A stretch of DNA of 64,000 nucleotides, from positions 17,510,501-17,574,500 of the forward strand of contig NC_069662.1 in assembly GCF_027244095.1 (NCBI RefSeq). Direction: 5' to 3'. Under the pieces are notes generated by a model. The model ran no database searches, was not told the DNA's origin, and worked only from the letters and a program-made list of their open reading frames with translations. How positions within the stretch are numbered: position 1 is the stretch's first letter; each line of letters begins with the position of its first letter. The stretch is from Hemicordylus capensis. Its lineage: Eukaryota > Chordata > Lepidosauria > Squamata > Cordylidae. This document shows positions 54,980 to 64,000 of the stretch, one piece after another. The position numbers were made by a program, and so were the translations under genes.

Positions 54980-55274
54980 GAGGAGAGCTGGTCTTGTGGT
55001 AGCAAGCATGACTTGTCCCCATAGCTAAGCAGGGTCTGTTCTGGTTGCATATGAATGGGAGACTTGATGTGTGAGCACTGCAAGATATTCCCCTCGGGAT
55101 GAAGCCGCTCTGGGAAGAGCAGAAGCTTTCAAGTTCCCTCCCTGGCTTCTCCAAGAGAGGGCCGAGAGACATTCCTGCCTGCAACCTTGGAGAAGCCGCT
55201 GCCAGTCTGTGAAGACAATACTGAGCTAGAAAGACCAATGGTCTGACTCAGTATATGGCAGTTTCCTATGTTCC
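54980..55274 (+). repeat. 5S-rRNA-headed SINE, full length
   Basis: The head has 5S internal promoter elements in order: AGCTAAGCAGGGTC (55,023-55,036) and TGAATGGGAGAC (55,052-55,063). It ends 'tatggcagtttcctatgttc'. This copy shows the 5S origin most clearly. Confidence 0.9.
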
Positions 55275-55337
55275 ACATTAACAGCTAGCATGTTAGTTTT
55301 CTTGCAGACATGTTAGCCTTCCACATACATGGAGATA

Positions 55338-55486
55338 TTGATGCTGGAATCAGTATTCCCTCTAAGAGGGTTTCCCAGATGTTGTTGACTACAATTCCCT
55401 TCATCCCCAAGCAAAAGCCATTGCAGCTGGAGATTCTGGGAGTTGTAGTCAAAATCATCTGGGAATCCCTGTTAGAGGGAAGACTG
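55338..55486. mobile_element. hAT-type MITE
   Basis: Ends 'attccctctaagagggtttc' and 'ccctgttagagggaagac' are inverted. The core is 'gactacaattcccttcatcc' with 'gggagttgtagtc'. Confidence 0.75.
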
Positions 55487-55922
55487 GTTGGAATGCTCTC
55501 AAATCAGTGTCTGCATCCTCCAGTGGTGCAGTCCCATTATAGGGCTACATCACACTCTTCTTGATTTTTTAAATCCTGTGATTTTATGTGAATATATATT
55601 GTGAATATATTTTATGTGAATATATATTATGTGAATATATATTATTTCCTTTCACATTTCTGGGTCTCATGGACACGTGGTTTTGAGTATGATTTTTTTA
55701 AATGGAAAGATAAGATTCTTATGACTATAGCATACAAAGATTCAAAGAGGAGTGGATACAAGTTTCTAACTGCTTCCCGCCCCCGCATGTAGCTTCTGGT
55801 TCAGAAGACTTCATGTAGACTTCTGTTCCAGAAGTCTCTACAGCAAAGGTTTCAGCTTCACACAGTGCTGGGACGAGCACTCTGACATGGCAACCTTCTT
55901 ACCCTCCCCCTTAGGGCTGACC

Positions 55923-58900
55923 ATGGTGATCTGCTCCCTGCCGGGCTCCCTCCGTGTCTGTCTGGAGCGACACCCACCTCTGGTCTCCTTCTTCTTCTGC
56001 CTCCTTTCGCTGGCTATTGCCTTTGTCGGTTTTGCTGCCTACATCCAGTCACATGATGTTCGGAACCCTGACATCAAAGAGGTGAGCCAGAAATGAGGAC
56101 CTTAAGTGGCAATTCGGCCCTCGGTGCTTGCGATGGCAATGGAATGTGGTAGTAAGTGGTGATTGGGAGAGAGATTTTAAGATGTATGGAGGAAAAGGCA
56201 AGTGTGGTCAGCAGGCAGAGTTTTGTGGCGTAGCAGCATCTCGGCTAAATTGCACCATGCAGTAGGTCGTGGTTCAGGCATGGACCACGATCTAAATTCA
56301 TGTCATTCAGTTCATGTGTCAAACTATTCTCTGTCAGGAGCTGGGTCCGGCTATTTCCCAGGATCCTCTTTTAAAAAGAGGACAATCAACCTATTGTCTT
56401 TTTAAATATCAAAAAGGCAAACAGAGGCCCCTTCCTCTCAGACTCTTGTTAATTGTTCAGGCTGAGGCCCACCAGTTTAAATCAATATAATATATAATAA
56501 TTAATACATAATATAACAACTATATTTATTGGCTGCCTCAAAACAATTGTTCTCTGGGAGGCTCACAAAGTAAAACAGTAAGAGTAAAACATACGATTAA
56601 AGAACATTTAAACAAAACTACATTCTGTTTTCACATGACTGAGAACTAGGCTAACTTGTCCCTTATCCAGGATAGTTCCCCTGGTGCACTCCCAATTTTC
56701 ACTCGTCTGCAAGCCAAGATCCAGGTTAACTCTTGCAAAAACAATTATGTGCTGCGGTTATTGGCATTGGATAGGCAGGTTTTAAATCTAGGATCAGATC
56801 TAGGCTAGCTAAGTACAGCCTCCTGCACGGCACATGTTCATTTTCTAAAGATTTAATTGAGATTTCTGCTCACAAATGAGCAAAAACCAGGAGTGCACCA
56901 GGTGAATTATCCTGAATAAGTGGCCAGTTAACCTGGTTCTTGGTCATGTTAACTTGGCAAAGAGGAACCTTTTAATGTGGTGATTCTCTTGGGGGAGAGT
57001 AACTGGTCCTCTCCACCCCCAGCACAGTACCTCCAGTGACTGTTGCTAGTGTCTACCTTATGTTTATTTTAGATTGTGAGCCCTTTGGGGACAGGGATCC
57101 ATCTTATTTATTTATTATTTCTCTGTGTAAACCGCCCTGAGCCATTTTTGGAAGGGCGGTATAGAAATCAAAATAATAATAATAATAATAATTATTATTA
57201 TTATTATTATTTAAAATATGATTTACTTCATATTTATTTCATATTTGTGTCATATTTATATTAATATGACAATTCAAAATATGAATTGTCCCACAATAAA
57301 ATACAGCTACGAACAAAACAAAAACATTGTTTAAAAAGCCTGGGTGAACAAAAATGTTTTCACCTGGCATCTAAAAGAACATAATGATGAGTGCCAGGCA
57401 ACACCCATCATTATGTTCATTGGCAGGTTTTTCCATAAACAAGGTGTCATTACCAAAAAGACCATAAAAGCCCCCCCCCTCACCTCATTTGGTGGGAGCA
57501 CTTTGAGTGGGACCTCCAAAGAAGATCTTAAGGTCCAGGTAGGGACGTAGGGGCAAGGTCCCTTTGCAGGCATCCTGGTCCAAGCCACTTAGGAAACAAA
57601 TGGCTTCCTAAATTGAATCCATTAAACCACTTCATTAAGTGCTTGATGTACTGAAGCCTTCATGCTGAATGACTGAGACAGGAATTTTTCTTAAAATTAC
57701 AGGCTGGACTATTTAGTAGCTTTTTGAACTAGCTGTGTCCAGAGCAGAAGCAGACTAGCCTGCTCTGAGTCAGCTGGATGCAGGAAAGTACACTGATTTG
57801 GCCTTGAGAATGTCATTGCTTAGGTTGCCTGCTATTTCCCTACCTTTGTGTCCCAACCTGTATAGTTGTATATACAGATATTATTACAAAAACCCTGTAA
57901 AAAGTGCTCTCACATTATCCTTGAAAAAATTGTTCTGAATATTCTACCACCGGGGGAAGAGGTTGCAAAACAATATGGACTTTCATGGGTTTACCATTGG
58001 TTGGCATACTGAGGAAAAGTACTCAGTATGAAAGTGCTCAGTAAGAGTAGTCCCACTGAAATTAAAAGGACGTTAAGACTTTCTTAACTTGTCCTTTTAA
58101 TTTCAGTGGGACTATTTTGAGTCATTTTCCTCGGAATGTCAGGCACTGTCTCTGATATTCAAAGATCTAAAAACTCTTGACACTCTAGTCTTATTCACAC
58201 ATTATGTTCAACGCTCATACAATGAGTGTACAGGGTACACAGGTTCAGATCTGTAACATGTTGTGTCAAACCCAAGTTCAGCAATACGCTTCCTGTCTGT
58301 GCTATGCATCTGAGGGGCCTCTACTCAAATTCACTTTTAAAATGAATGCAGGAACCGTAATTCACACTAGAATATGTATGCATGTACAGACATCTGTACA
58401 CATACATGTACAACATAACATCTGAATACATCTTTCGATAGCACTTGTTTTCTTTACAGTTGCCATCTTTCAGTTTTCAAATTATGAAGGGGATTTTGAG
58501 AGGCAAGGTTATGTTAGACTGGAGAGATCTTCTTTTCTTTAAAAGGAGCAAAGGGAAACAGTAGTAATTAAAGGAAACAGAAGCAGAAGCAACTAAAAGG
58601 CAATTTTTATTCCTTCCCTCCCATCTTTAAGGACTGGAACTCTCTGCTAAACTCTTTGGCACAACTCATGTTCTGTATCCCAAACAAGACCCAGAAAGAT
58701 GCCTCAGTATCACCTTCCTCCACAACCACCACCACATTCTCTACAACAGTCTCTGTCATGGTTGGCTTGACCTTTGACCTCCACAATGGCACAGATCCTC
58801 CTAATGGCACACATTTGAGTCTCACAGTCAGTGGGACGGAACTGGGCCTCACAGGTGGGTGATGGTTCAACAACTGTCAGATTACAGTGTCCTCTCGGAG

Positions 58901-59504
58901 GTCGCAAGAATCCTGGTTCCCTGTCACTCTCCCATTGACCTTTCTTTCCATCAACTCCTCCCACAGGTCCACATGCTCAGGAACCAATTCACCTCTTGGC
59001 TGCCATCATGAACTCAGATTCCCGTGAAAGCTGCCTTAGCATTGTTGCACCCTCTTCCCTTCTCCCCCAAACCAGGTGAGCTGAGAGCAAGGACCTTTTG
59101 ATTGCAAGGAGGTCTTAACTCATTAACACAACTCCCATCTTGTCCCCCAGGCAGCCACCTAAATGTGTGATAAGGGAGCAGGATATGCATCCGGAAGAGC
59201 CTGCGATTTGCTACCAGTCACACTATCAGACTAATCCAGCCCTGTCCAGCATGCTGGACCAGGTAAGGAAGTTGTTGGATGGTGGTGGGGGCAATATCTG
59301 TGTCAAAACTTTGTGTTTTTCCAGGGTGGATTATGAGGGAAGAATCATTCACTGCTGCACTTATTTCACTCCCAGGCAGATCGTGCTCTCTGCAGCCAGC
59401 GTCTTCTGCTGACCAGTGCATTCCTTCTCTGCCTCTGTGCCATGCTGTGTTGTGCAGCTGGAATGTGCTATCCTCTCCCCAGAGACACTTGGGGGCCAGT
59501 CTAA
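55923..59504 (+). CDS. TMEM219: TMEM219 (IGFBP-3 receptor), complete CDS
   Basis: Five coding exons: 55923-56081, 58632-58854, 58967-59075, 59151-59262 and 59376-59504 (TAA). They join in phase to 243 residues (human 240). An upstream in-frame ATG at 55,887 precedes the acceptor at 55,914, so I chose 55,923. An N-terminal membrane segment lies at about residues 20-42 (VSFFFCLLSLAIAFVGFAAY). Next come HDVRNPDIKEDWNSLLNSL (human RSPDIPQDWVSFLRSF) and a lumenal domain with N-glycosylation sites (NKT, two NGT). The C-terminal membrane segment is at about 210-231 (LLLTSAFLLCLCAMLCC). Known role: a single-span-type receptor for IGFBP3 that signals cell death. Gene order next to KCTD13 agrees with human 16p11.2. 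Confidence 0.9.
56950..57212 (+). repeat. L2-tailed SINE with (AAT)n tail
   Basis: Full length in + orientation: 'aacttggcaaagaggaacct', 'ggagagtaactggtcctctc', 'gattgtgagccctttgggga', 'accgccctgagccatttttg', then (AAT)n. Lies in TMEM219 intron. Confidence 0.9.
57290..57610. repeat. Decayed interspersed repeat, likely LINE-derived
   Basis: The style 'ttgtttaaaaagcctgggtg ... ggcatcctggtccaagccac' resembles the piece at 1,545-2,010. No ORF survives. The gap 56,082-56,949 holds nothing recognised. Confidence 0.35.
58001..58143. mobile_element. Palindromic MITE
   Basis: Arms 'agtcccactgaaattaaaag' and the complement 'cttttaatttcagtgggact' surround a short loop near 58,075-58,090. Same family as 46,759 and 53,587. 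Confidence 0.75.
58194..58426 (+). mobile_element. TIR element, TTCACACATTATGTT family, best copy
   Basis: Starts TTCACACATTATGTTCAACG and ends AACATAACATCTGAA, with TA on both sides. It lies 200 bases upstream of a TMEM219 exon. Confidence 0.7.
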
Positions 59505-59728
59505 ATGGGTCCAGCCAATGACACAACTTCATTCCTGTTCCAGAGAACCCAGGTGTCCTGGCTACTGGCCTTCTTTGTTCTAAGCTCCTACAGCAGCAAT
59601 CAACATGTTACAGATCTGAAGTAAACCCACATAGTGATGGGTGGTCGTGGCTGAGGTCTGAATTGTGTTCAGCTCCTATCTGGGTTCACAGTAGAAGGTA
59701 TGAACCCCTCTGAGAGGGGGATGATGCA

Positions 59729-59734
59729 ATAAAT
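59729..59734 (+). terminator. TMEM219: TMEM219 poly(A) signal
   Basis: AATAAA lies 225 bases after the TMEM219 stop. Confidence 0.65.
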
Positions 59735-59759
59735 TAGAGACAAAAGATAGAGTTCTTGA

Positions 59760-61025
59760 TGATGATGATTGATGAAGAACAGCATTACCATTGCACAAAT
59801 AAGTTAATGTAGTATTTCTCAACTGGTTACTGGGGGACCATCACATGCTGTTGTGTGGGGGTAAAGATTACCACAGCATTGCCCAAAAGGGATATTAAAA
59901 AAATATTTTAAAAATTTCTGTCGATTTTTAGAGCTGAGATTATAGCTCCTTGATACACCTTGATCTAACTCTAAAATGATAATTTCAACATCCATTGCCC
60001 CACTGATATGAGATATTATCCCCAAGAGCTGAATGTCATGGCTGAACTATGTAAGTGGGGTCAAGCAATGTGACCATAAGAAACCCAATGTTGTTCAGGG
60101 TTGCTTTTATTGTTTCTGATTTTTAATTGGATGTATATCCTGTCCCATCCCAAGGGCTCAGGGTAGTTGTATATCAGTGATTCTTATTTGACTGATCCTG
60201 CCCTTCCTTCAAGGAGTTCATAGTAGTATACTTTGTTCTCCCCTCCTCCACCTTTTTCTTCACAACAACCTTGTGAGGTAGGTTAGGCTGAGAGCTAGGG
60301 ACTGGCCAAGGGCTTCCAAGGAGCTCTATGCTGAATGGTGATTTAAACCTGCACTTCCTTTCTCAGAGACTTGTAACCCCTTATCCCCTCTTTCTCTTCC
60401 TAGTGAAAGCCAATTTGAATAAAGACATCTTACACAACTTCCAGAACTTGCACAGGCTTTGCCAGGTCCCATAAGAAGACAATTCCAAAGCTGAGATGCA
60501 GCCGCAGAGAATGCTTCTCTATGCACTGACTCGGCATTCACAAAGTACACTTACAGACAATGATGCTGGTCAGCCGTAAAGACTGTGACAGTACATTGGG
60601 TAGACAATCTTAGTTTCTTACACAATTAATTGGAGGTGGATGAGGGTCTGGATGCCTGTATAGTAAGTAAAGTAAAGTAAAGGTGTAGCAAGAGTAGGGT
60701 GGGCCTCTGCTCAGCCCTCTCCCCAGCGGCCTCGTGGGCAGAATTATTGCATGCACACATACAGCGTGCACACCAGCCACACCCCCTGTGTGTGATGTCA
60801 GATGCAGGGGGTGTGGTCAACACCTAGAAGGACCCCCCGCGGCTAATTCTTAGCCAGCATGGGTGTGTTAAGGTATTAATACCGGGTTTTAAGGCATTAA
60901 TCGCACCAGGTATTAAGGGTGGCCAGAGATGGATTGGGGTCCTGGATTACGGAAGTACGCTTCCCTGAACCAGGGGAGGTGTCCCCCTACTAAAAGAGGC
61001 AGTTGTCTGACCCCTCTTGAAGAAG
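59760..61025. other. Intergenic downstream of TMEM219
   Basis: A decayed SINE body lies at 60,190-60,365 ('cttcacaacaaccttgtgag'). A short hairpin (CCACACCCCCTG with its complement) lies at 60,778-60,818. Nothing else was recognised. Confidence 0.4.
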
Positions 61026-61322
61026 ATAGGAAGTTGCCTTCTACCGAGTCAGATCATAGGTCTACCTAGCTCAGTATTGTCTACCCAGACTGGCAGCAGC
61101 TTCTCCAAGGTTGCAGGCAGGAATGTCTCTCAGCCCTATCTTGGAGATGCCAGGCAGGGAACTTGGAACCTAGATGCTTGCTCTTCCCAGAGTGACTCCA
61201 TCCCCTGAGGGGAATATCTTACAGTGTTCACACTTCTAGTCTCCCGCTCATATGTAAACAGGGCAGACCCTTAGTTAAGGGGACACAAGTCATGCTTGCT
61301 ACCACAAGACCAGCTCTCCTCT
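61026..61322 (-). repeat. 5S-rRNA-headed SINE
   Basis: Begins 'ataggaagttgccttctacc' and ends 'caagaccagctctcctctc'. The 5S box region is partly deleted ('gacccttagttaagggga'). Confidence 0.8.
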
Positions 61323-61339
61323 CCCTTCCTTCCTTCCTT

Positions 61340-62650
61340 GAACCCAACCCAACCTTCCTTGGACCCAACCATCCTGTTTGGACCAGTTTCTAACTTGCTC
61401 TTTTTGGGCAAGGTGTTAGAGAATGTGGTAGGGTCTCTGTTCCTGACTGTCCTGGATGAAAACAACTATTTAGACCCATCCCAGTCTGGCTTCTGGCCTG
61501 GGTATGAGACAGAAACTGCCTTGGCTACCCTGGTGGATGACCTACACCAGGAGATAGGGGAGTGACACTGTTGATTCTGCTGGATCACTCAGCACAGCAG
61601 CTTTTAATACCATCAACCACATGGTATCCTTCTGGGTCATCCCTCTGGGTTGAGATTTGGGGACTCTGTTGTACAGTGGCTCTGGTCTTACTTGGGAGGC
61701 TGTTCCCAGAAGGTGGTGCTGGGGGACACCTGTTCTATCCCCTGACTGCTGGGTGCCACTGAGCTCTATCCTTTCTCCCATGCTGTGTAACACCTACATA
61801 GGAACATAGGAAGCTGCCATATACTGAGTCAGACCATCGGTCTATCTACTGTCTTCACAGACTGGCAGCAGCTTCTCCAAGGTTGCAGGCAGGAGTGTCT
61901 CTCAGCCCTATCATGGAGATGCTGCCAGGGAGGGGACTTGGAACCTTTATTCTGCTCTTCCCAGAGCGGTTCCATCCCCTGAGGGGAATATCTTGCAGTG
62001 CTCACACTACTAGTCTCCCTTTCATATGCAAGCAGGGCAGACCCTGCTTAGTTAAGGGGACAAGTCATGCTTGCTACCACAAGACCAGCTCTCCTCTGGT
62101 CTTCAACCACTGGGAGAGGTCCTCTGTAGATTTGGACTGCAGTGTCACCAGTATGCTGGCACTCATCTCTACCTATCAAAATGCTGGTTTTGACCTCCAA
62201 AGCCCTGCATAGATTGGGACCATGGTATCTTTTGGACTGTATTAGTCCATATGAATCTGCCAGAGCCCTCAGATGATCCAATCAAGCCCTTTTATCGGCC
62301 CCACCACTGCCACAAATCCTTTTGTCAGGGACCAGGGATAGGGCTTTCTCTGTGGTGGCACTCTGTCTTTGGAATGCCAAGGGCTTCGTCAGTCTCCCTC
62401 TTTGCTTAGTTTAAAAAAAAAAAAAAACCCTTTCCTTTTTAAAGAAGCTGTTAAAGACTAGCTGTGATTGTCATCTAGGTATCATCTTGGCTGCTTTCCT
62501 ACTTGTCATATTATACACTTCATCTTTTATGTTGTTTAAGGATGATTTATTGTATTTTATTGCCTCAAACCTTTTTATTCGTTTATCATGGATTTTATGT
62601 TTTTATTGTAATTTGCCCTGAGCAGCAGTGTGGTGGAGGGGTGGGAAATT
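61340..62650 (+). repeat. L2-clade LINE carrying a nested 5S-SINE
   Basis: Decayed reverse transcriptase start: KVLENVVGSLFLTVL, DPSQSGFWPGYETETALATL and LVDDLHQEI, matching the L2 'QSGFRPGHSTETAL' motif. It breaks at 61,797 and resumes at 62,098 with the C-terminal half, ending 'attgtaatttgccctgagca'. Confidence 0.8.
61798..62097 (-). repeat. 5S-rRNA-headed SINE nested in L2
   Basis: Full length, 'ggaacataggaagctgccat' to 'caagaccagctctcctc'. It is well conserved and therefore younger than the L2 host copy. Confidence 0.9.
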
Positions 62651-62789
62651 GTTTTAAAATAAACAATTACATTAAATTAGGCTATGGATTAAGTAATAAT
62701 GAATTAATTAAACAAACAGGGGCAAGACTTAACTTTGGCTGATACGTCCACTTCTGGAGATAAACCACCTTTAAAAAAAAAAGGTGGCT

Positions 62790-63360
62790 TTACTTCTGCA
62801 ATGCGCTGTAAGTAGGGCTGCTTTTGTATGTAGTCTGGAAGCTGTAGCTGATACAGAATACAGCAGCCAGGTTGGTCTTTGGGGTTACCCAAAGGGATTA
62901 CATTACTCCCATTTTAAAAGAACTGTACTGGCTGCCAATAAGTTTCTGGGCGAAATACAAAGTGCTGGTTATTACCTATAAAGCCCTGAATGGCTTGGGA
63001 CCAAGGTATTTAAGGGAACACCTTCTTCTTCACAAACCCCTCTGCCTAAAGATGATCAGGGGAAGTCCATTTCCGGTTGCCACTGGCTCATTTGGTGGTG
63101 AAGCAAAACCAGGCCAGGAGTTTGGAAAGCGCTCCCAAACAAAATAAGAGCCTCCCCATATCTGGATGTTTTTAAGAAAAATCTGAAAACATACCTGTTT
63201 AATCAGGCTTTTAGCTCTTAGCTTTAAAGTTTTAAATCTTAAAGTTATTTTTATCTATATTTTTAATGCTTTATTTGATTTAATGTTTTAATTATTGTTT
63301 GTGTTTTAAAATTGTTAACCACCCAGAGATTTATATATGGGGCGATATGAAACTGCATTA
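62790..63360 (+). repeat. L2-clade LINE 3' end
   Basis: Reads YITPILKELYWLPISFWAKY and [20 protein letters not shown], then a decayed C-terminus and the tail 'ccacccagagatttatatat ... aataaagaataaacaaac'. Confidence 0.8.
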
Positions 63361-64000
63361 AATAAAGAATAAACAAACATGGGAAGCTTGTGGGTGCTTG
63401 AAGTATGTTTGCATTAACCATTTGATCTTTTACACTTTTCCTGCATCACCCTGAAAATCTTAAAAGGTAAAAAAAAAAGTGACCAGACATCTTTGGGGAA
63501 AAACGGAGTCGGGCAATGGCAGGCCTTACAGTTGTCAGACAAACCTACCAATGAGGAACAGGAAACATATTGAGCAATATAACTCATGCAGGGGGTGGGG
63601 AGTATGATGAAAAGTCATGGGAAGGTGAAAAGCAGAGCAGAGGTTAAATAGTCTGTCCTTTTGCACCTGTTACTCAGGTATAAGGCAAAAATAGTAGGAA
63701 ACGGGCAACGTTTACCCCTCCCTTCTCTGCACAGTGGCTTCCCGCCTCTTTTGTTTAAGTCAGATAAAAAGAATTAATTTTATCCCCTTTTACTACCATG
63801 CCATATCAGAGGGTGGTTTGGGGGTGGGGGGAGGGAGATTTGTTCTTTTATCAAAGTAGCTCCTTCTGGTCTTCGCTCTCCTCCTCCCCACCCCTGTGAA
63901 ATAGCCCCCTCCCACTGCCCCTTCTCCACATGGCTGCTCCCTTTTTGTGAAAAGGGGCAGAAAAACCGCACAAATAAAAATATACATTCAGATATAATGC
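63361..64000. other. Window end, nothing recognised
   Basis: No coding exon, repeat or RNA was recognised. If gene order follows 16p11.2, TAOK2 would be expected beyond the right edge. Confidence 0.3.

Noticed and set aside
55000-55065. Possible 5S rRNA gene
   Set aside because: Only the internal promoter region resembles 5S; the sequence passes directly into the SINE body and tail found in many copies.
55887-55922. Upstream in-frame ATG for TMEM219
   Set aside because: It lies before a good polypyrimidine tract and acceptor at 55,914, so it is probably intronic; family alignment also favours the start at 55,923.

Overview
The window is vertebrate nuclear DNA. Genes are split into short coding exons with GT-AG introns, CpG-rich promoters and AATAAA or ATTAAA poly(A) signals. 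The repeats point to a squamate reptile (lizard or snake): SINEs with a Bov-B-like tail (Sauria-SINE type), 5S-rRNA-headed SINEs, L2- and CR1-clade LINEs and many hAT-type MITEs. I cannot name the species.

Five protein genes lie on the + strand. They are the 3' half of KIF22 (611-8,458), all of KCTD13 (promoter near 14.1 kb, CDS 15,352-25,454), a NUFIP2-like gene (promoter near 32.1 kb, CDS 33,288-40,059), an intact HARBI1-like transposase ORF (49,192-50,547) and all of TMEM219 (CDS 55,923-59,504). KIF22, KCTD13 and TMEM219 are the genes of human 16p11.2. The gene order differs, because KIF22 sits directly beside KCTD13.

The most notable gene is the NUFIP2-like one. Human NUFIP2 lies on 17q11.2 next to TAOK1, in the block paralogous to 16p11.2 (TNFAIP1/KCTD13, SEZ6/SEZ6L2, TAOK1/TAOK2, ALDOC/ALDOA, CORO6/CORO1A). 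A NUFIP2 relative between KCTD13 and TMEM219 is therefore best read as the 16p11.2-side ohnolog, which I do not know from mammals. Four GTCAC(A/G)TG-type E-boxes sit in its CpG promoter. Second is the uninterrupted 451-residue Harbinger-type transposase. It has an intact DDE triad, a possible splice acceptor just upstream, its own poly(A) signal and a CpG promoter with a splice donor 3 kb upstream. It is either a young insertion or a domesticated gene, possibly sharing a promoter with TMEM219.

The space between exons is mostly interspersed repeats, often nested. These include five SINE types (two share one 3' tail although one head comes from 5S rRNA and the other from tRNA), L2, CR1 and L1-like LINE pieces, at least nine copies of a hAT MITE, several foldback elements, a four-copy TIR element, a decayed hAT-like coding fossil and one LTR-like fossil. 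I saw no tRNA, rRNA or other structural RNA gene and no CRISPR array.
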